Below, one piece after another: positions 61,243-64,000 of a DNA stretch of 64,000 nucleotides; position 1 is the stretch's first letter; every line of letters begins with the position of its first letter. The position numbers and the translations under genes are program-made. The DNA is taken from NCBI RefSeq assembly GCF_052064335.1, contig NZ_JBQHVU010000011.1:1-64000 (forward strand), in the 5' to 3' direction. This DNA is from Weimeria sp002480925. GTDB lineage: Bacteria > Bacillota > Clostridia > Lachnospirales > Lachnospiraceae. Below the pieces are notes generated by a model, which was given only the letters and a program-made list of their open reading frames with translations, did no database searches and was not told the DNA's origin.

Positions 61243-62130
61243 ATGAGAAAGGAAGAACTGAGAGAATTTTCAGCCGAGAATCAGATACCTTTCCGGCAGG
61301 TCCTGGGATGGTATGTGAGCGGGCTACTGCTTCATCTGATAAGTGAGACCGGATTTCTCGAAAGGATGATAATAGTCTCTCCAGTTTCGCTTAATCCTGA
61401 CCAGGACCTGCATATACTTGAAGAAGGTATCAGGGCATATTATCTTCCGAATCAGGAATATGCCAGTGAAAGAAACTTTGTCCCGGGATGCCCCTACAGA
61501 GCGGATTTCAGGGAAAGACTTCTTCTTATGCTGCAGAGAGAGGCGATGAGGGCAGGCTATCCTCTGGAAATAAGGGTCATTTCAAGGGACAGAAGAGTCG
61601 GCATCTACTACGATCAGATGTATGTCCCGCTGGATGTCATTATAGAGGAAAATCAAATAGATGGTGGCCAGGAGATAAGAACAGAGGAAGAGGTGGAATA
61701 CTTTGACCCTGAAATAAAAGCTATAAGGCTCTTTAGTCTTTCCCCAGCTATGAGGTCAGCCCTTCTTGTGAAGAATATACTTGAAAGGCTGGAGCTTGAC
61801 AGCGAAATGGAGGACTATCTATACCTTTATGACATTCTCACAAAGGAGACAGTATCAGCCAGGGAGGCCTGCTGGGCAATAAGAGATCTGACAGGAGCAA
61901 AAAGTGTTGGACTAGATGAGGCCTTTAAGCAGCTTAAGACTTATGACAAAAACAGCTATATGAAAAGAAAATGGAAGGTCCTTCTCAGAAGACATGGACA
62001 AAGGGAGCCGGTCTGGGAGAAAGTGATTGGACTTGTAGTAAGGTTTACGGAGCCTGTCATAGGAAGCCTTGAGAATGATCAGCCGTTCTTCGGTGAATGG
62101 ATGCCTGAGCTAGGGAGATATCTCGAATAA
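61243..62130 (+). CDS. Partner of the AbiEi-like gene, AbiEii position
   Basis: A 295-residue protein at the place where AbiEii nucleotidyltransferase toxins sit. The C-terminal half has an AbiEii-like helical pattern (LFSLSPAMRSALLVKNILER, then a YLYLYDIL segment), but the GSxxxD signature of AbiEii is not seen in the N-terminal half, which has PLEIRVISRDRRVG instead. Either a diverged or inactive toxin, or an unrelated partner. It overlaps the AbiEi gene (GTG 61231) or follows it by 2 bases (ATG 61243). The decarboxylase starts at its stop (TAATGG). Confidence 0.6.
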   Translation: MRKEELREFSAENQIPFRQVLGWYVSGLLLHLISETGFLERMIIVSPVSLNPDQDLHILEEGIRAYYLPNQEYASERNFVPGCPYRADFRERLLLMLQREAMRAGYPLEIRVISRDRRVGIYYDQMYVPLDVIIEENQIDGGQEIRTEEEVEYFDPEIKAIRLFSLSPAMRSALLVKNILERLELDSEMEDYLYLYDILTKETVSAREACWAIRDLTGAKSVGLDEAFKQLKTYDKNSYMKRKWKVLLRRHGQREPVWEKVIGLVVRFTEPVIGSLENDQPFFGEWMPELGRYLE

Positions 62131-63509
62131 TGGAGTTACTTAAAAAACTTGAAGAACTAAAACAGGATGATCCATATCCCATGCATATGCCGGGACATAA
62201 GAGGGTAGCCCTGTCCTTTCCCTGTGTTTATGATATAGACATTACGGAGATAAATGGCTATGATAATCTCCATGCCCCGACCGGTATCATAAAAAAGCTC
62301 TCGGATGAGGTGGCAGAGATGTATGGAGCGGATCACGCCTTTCTTTCTGTGGGCGGATCTACTGATATGAATCTGACAGCCATCTTTGCGGCTACAAGGC
62401 CTGGGGATAAGATACTTATAGCAAGAAACAGTCATAAAAGCGTTTATCATGCGGCGATCCTAAGGAACGCAGATGCCTGCTATGCCATGCCGGAGATAGC
62501 CGGAGGTGAGATAGCGGCGGAGATAAGCCCCATTGAGATAGAGAGATGCTTTGCAAGAGATCCTGATATAAGGGCCTGTGTGATCACATCACCGACCTAT
62601 GAGGGCGTGATCTCGGATATAGAGGCCATAGCAGGTATCTGCCACAGGCATGGAGTTCCTCTTATAGTGGATGCGGCACACGGAGCCCACCTCGGCTTTC
62701 CGGGCTTTGGCACGAATCCAATAGGTCAGCATGCAGATGCCGTTATACTTAGTCTCCATAAGACACTGCCGTCACTTACACAGACAGGCTGTCTGCTTAT
62801 AAATGATGACAGTCTGATAGATAAGGAGAGAATAATAAAATACTTTAACTATTTTGAAACAAGCTCTCCATCCTATGTGCTGATGGCAGGTATAGACAGG
62901 TGTGTGACATATATAAGGGAGCATGGAGAAAAGGGCTTTTCGGACTACCGCAGCAGGCTTAACAGGCTTAGGAGCGATCTTATGGCAGTGCCAGGGATAA
63001 GTCTTTTCAGGACAGAGCGCTATGACGATTCCAAGCTTGTCATTCGTATGAGGGGCAGGAGCGGGACTGAGATCGAGGAGATCCTTAGGAAAGGAAAAAT
63101 AGAGGCAGAAATGTCATCTCTTAACTATGTTATCTGCATGACATCGCTTATGGATACGAATGAGGGATTTGACCGGCTGCTTGAAGTACTTAAAAGGGCA
63201 GCAGGAGAAGATCTCCCGGATGAGAGCGGGAGATCAGAGGGAATATACGATATCTGTCCAAAAAAGAAGGACAGGATAGGGATAGCTGAGAGCAGAGCAA
63301 CAAAAAGGGTTCCGATAGAAAAGGCAGAGGGCATGGAAAGCGGAGCCATAGTAACGGTCTATCCGCCTGGAATCCCTCTTATAGTTCCCGGTGAGATATT
63401 TGACAGAGATGTGATAAAAAGGATAGAGGAAGCCCTTGGGAAGGGGCTCTTCGTCGAGGGAATAAAGGATAATGGCCTTGAGGTAATAGATTCAGGGTCC
63501 TGCTTATAA
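62130..63509 (+). CDS. Orn/Lys/Arg decarboxylase family PLP enzyme
   Basis: A 459-residue fold-type I PLP enzyme. The PLP lysine is K211 (LSLHKTLPSLTQTG), D181 in DAAHGAH binds PLP, and GGSTDMN is present. Substrate (ornithine, lysine or arginine) not clear. The C-terminal DUF-like domain is kept. The gmk gene follows in the same direction. Confidence 0.88.
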   Translation: MELLKKLEELKQDDPYPMHMPGHKRVALSFPCVYDIDITEINGYDNLHAPTGIIKKLSDEVAEMYGADHAFLSVGGSTDMNLTAIFAATRPGDKILIARNSHKSVYHAAILRNADACYAMPEIAGGEIAAEISPIEIERCFARDPDIRACVITSPTYEGVISDIEAIAGICHRHGVPLIVDAAHGAHLGFPGFGTNPIGQHADAVILSLHKTLPSLTQTGCLLINDDSLIDKERIIKYFNYFETSSPSYVLMAGIDRCVTYIREHGEKGFSDYRSRLNRLRSDLMAVPGISLFRTERYDDSKLVIRMRGRSGTEIEEILRKGKIEAEMSSLNYVICMTSLMDTNEGFDRLLEVLKRAAGEDLPDESGRSEGIYDICPKKKDRIGIAESRATKRVPIEKAEGMESGAIVTVYPPGIPLIVPGEIFDRDVIKRIEEALGKGLFVEGIKDNGLEVIDSGSCL

Positions 63510-63517
63510 ACGTGCAT

Positions 63518-64000
63518 ATGAAAAGAATTTATGTTATCATAGGGAAGAGTGCATCGGGAAAGGATACTATAGCAAAGAGGCTCCTTGATGACAGAGAGCT
63601 TGGTTTGGCAGGGATAGTTCCATATACGACCCGCCCGATAAGGGAGGGCGAGATCAATGGTAAGGATTATTTTTTTACAGACCAGGGAAAGCTTGATGCG
63701 CTGAGGGAGAGGGGAAAGGTGATCGAGAGCAGGACCTATCAGACGGTTTACGGTGACTGGACATATTTCACAGTAGACGACGGACAGATAGATCTGAGCA
63801 GAAGGGACAGCCTGACAGTCGGAACTCTGGAATCCTATATGAGCTTTTGCAGATACTTCGGCGAGGAAAGAGTCCTGCCGATATATATAGAGGTAGAGGA
63901 TGGGGAAAGGCTTGAAAGGGCCCTGCAGAGAGAAAGAAAAGAGAAAAGACCTAAGTATCAGGAGCTGTGCCGGAGATTTCTTTCAGACAGCAGGGACTTC
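63518..64000 (+). CDS. gmk: Guanylate kinase-like protein, 3' end cut by the window
   Basis: 161 residues visible: P-loop GKSASGKDT (9-17), then YTTRPIREGEINGKDYFF, the GMP-binding signature of guanylate kinase. The loop has GKD rather than the usual GKS/GKT. ATG 63518; GTG 63512 in frame. The end of the gene lies beyond the window. Confidence 0.85.
   Translation, partial: MKRIYVIIGKSASGKDTIAKRLLDDRELGLAGIVPYTTRPIREGEINGKDYFFTDQGKLDALRERGKVIESRTYQTVYGDWTYFTVDDGQIDLSRRDSLTVGTLESYMSFCRYFGEERVLPIYIEVEDGERLERALQRERKEKRPKYQELCRRFLSDSRDF

Overview
The window is the replication-origin region of a low-to-moderate GC Firmicutes chromosome, most likely a gut Lachnospiraceae. The grounds are the gene order around dnaA, the class I two-subunit fumarase, a tryptophan T-box, DUF3881 and DUF4446 genes beside parAB, and a tet(W)-bearing mobilizable element with TnpW-type genes. 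No species can be named from the sequence alone.

Layout. (1) 1-6.8 kb is a mosaic integrated element: MobV-type relaxase, CHC2 primase fragment, VapE-like helicase, TnpW, a VirD4/TraG coupling gene that has lost its 5' third, a Maff2-excisionase fusion and a Tn916-type integrase. (2) 6.9-11.4 kb is a second small element: a radical-SAM RlmN/Cfr-family gene with a short leader ORF, a sigma factor, an HTH gene, a roughly 400-nt stretch packed with hairpins that looks like a structured RNA, TnpW and a large serine recombinase. (3) 11.4-20.9 kb, all on the minus strand, is a third, mobilizable element that carries tet(W). It has MobC, a MobP-type relaxase, a Cys-rich VLP protein, RepA, a DnaC-like loader, TnpW, a truncated serine recombinase, a sigma gene with an internal amber codon, a methyltransferase, and tet(W) with its attenuator leader. 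(4) 21.3-22.8 kb holds a DUF4846 lipoprotein and an orphan RelB/DinJ antitoxin whose toxin gene is cut short. (5) 22.7-29.6 kb is a complete trpEGDCFBA operon behind a tryptophan T-box.

(6) 29.8-33.4 kb has tRNA-Ser and tRNA-Cys, two membrane proteins with Asn/Gln-rich tails, intergenic repeats and fumarase. (7) 33.4-42 kb is dnaA-dnaN-yaaA-recF-gyrB-gyrA reading leftward. The origin lies between dnaA and rpmH. From there rpmH-rnpA-yidD-yidC-jag-mnmE-mnmG-rsmG read rightward to 49 kb. (8) 49.4-52.2 kb is noncoding: two perfect parS sites, DnaA boxes and a decayed ISL3-type transposase containing three separate tandem duplications, all about 149 bp in period. (9) 52.2-55.3 kb is parA-parB-DUF4446-DUF3881. 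(10) 55.3-64 kb has tRNA-Arg, a membrane-anchored acidic repeat protein, tRNA-Lys, a four-copy 74-bp double-hairpin repeat, trmB, dacA, an AbiEi-like regulator with an unusual partner, a PLP decarboxylase and the start of a guanylate kinase gene cut by the window edge.

How it fits together. Core genes diverge from the origin, as expected for co-orientation with the replication forks. The accessory block at the left is nested mobile elements with several recombination scars: a truncated coupling gene, a gene fusion, a truncated recombinase and a nonsense sigma gene. The best candidates for undescribed biology are the structured RNA at 9.06-9.47 kb, the equal-period tandem duplications between the parS sites, the 74-bp hairpin array, the acidic protein with paired C-terminal motifs, and the AbiEi-like pair.
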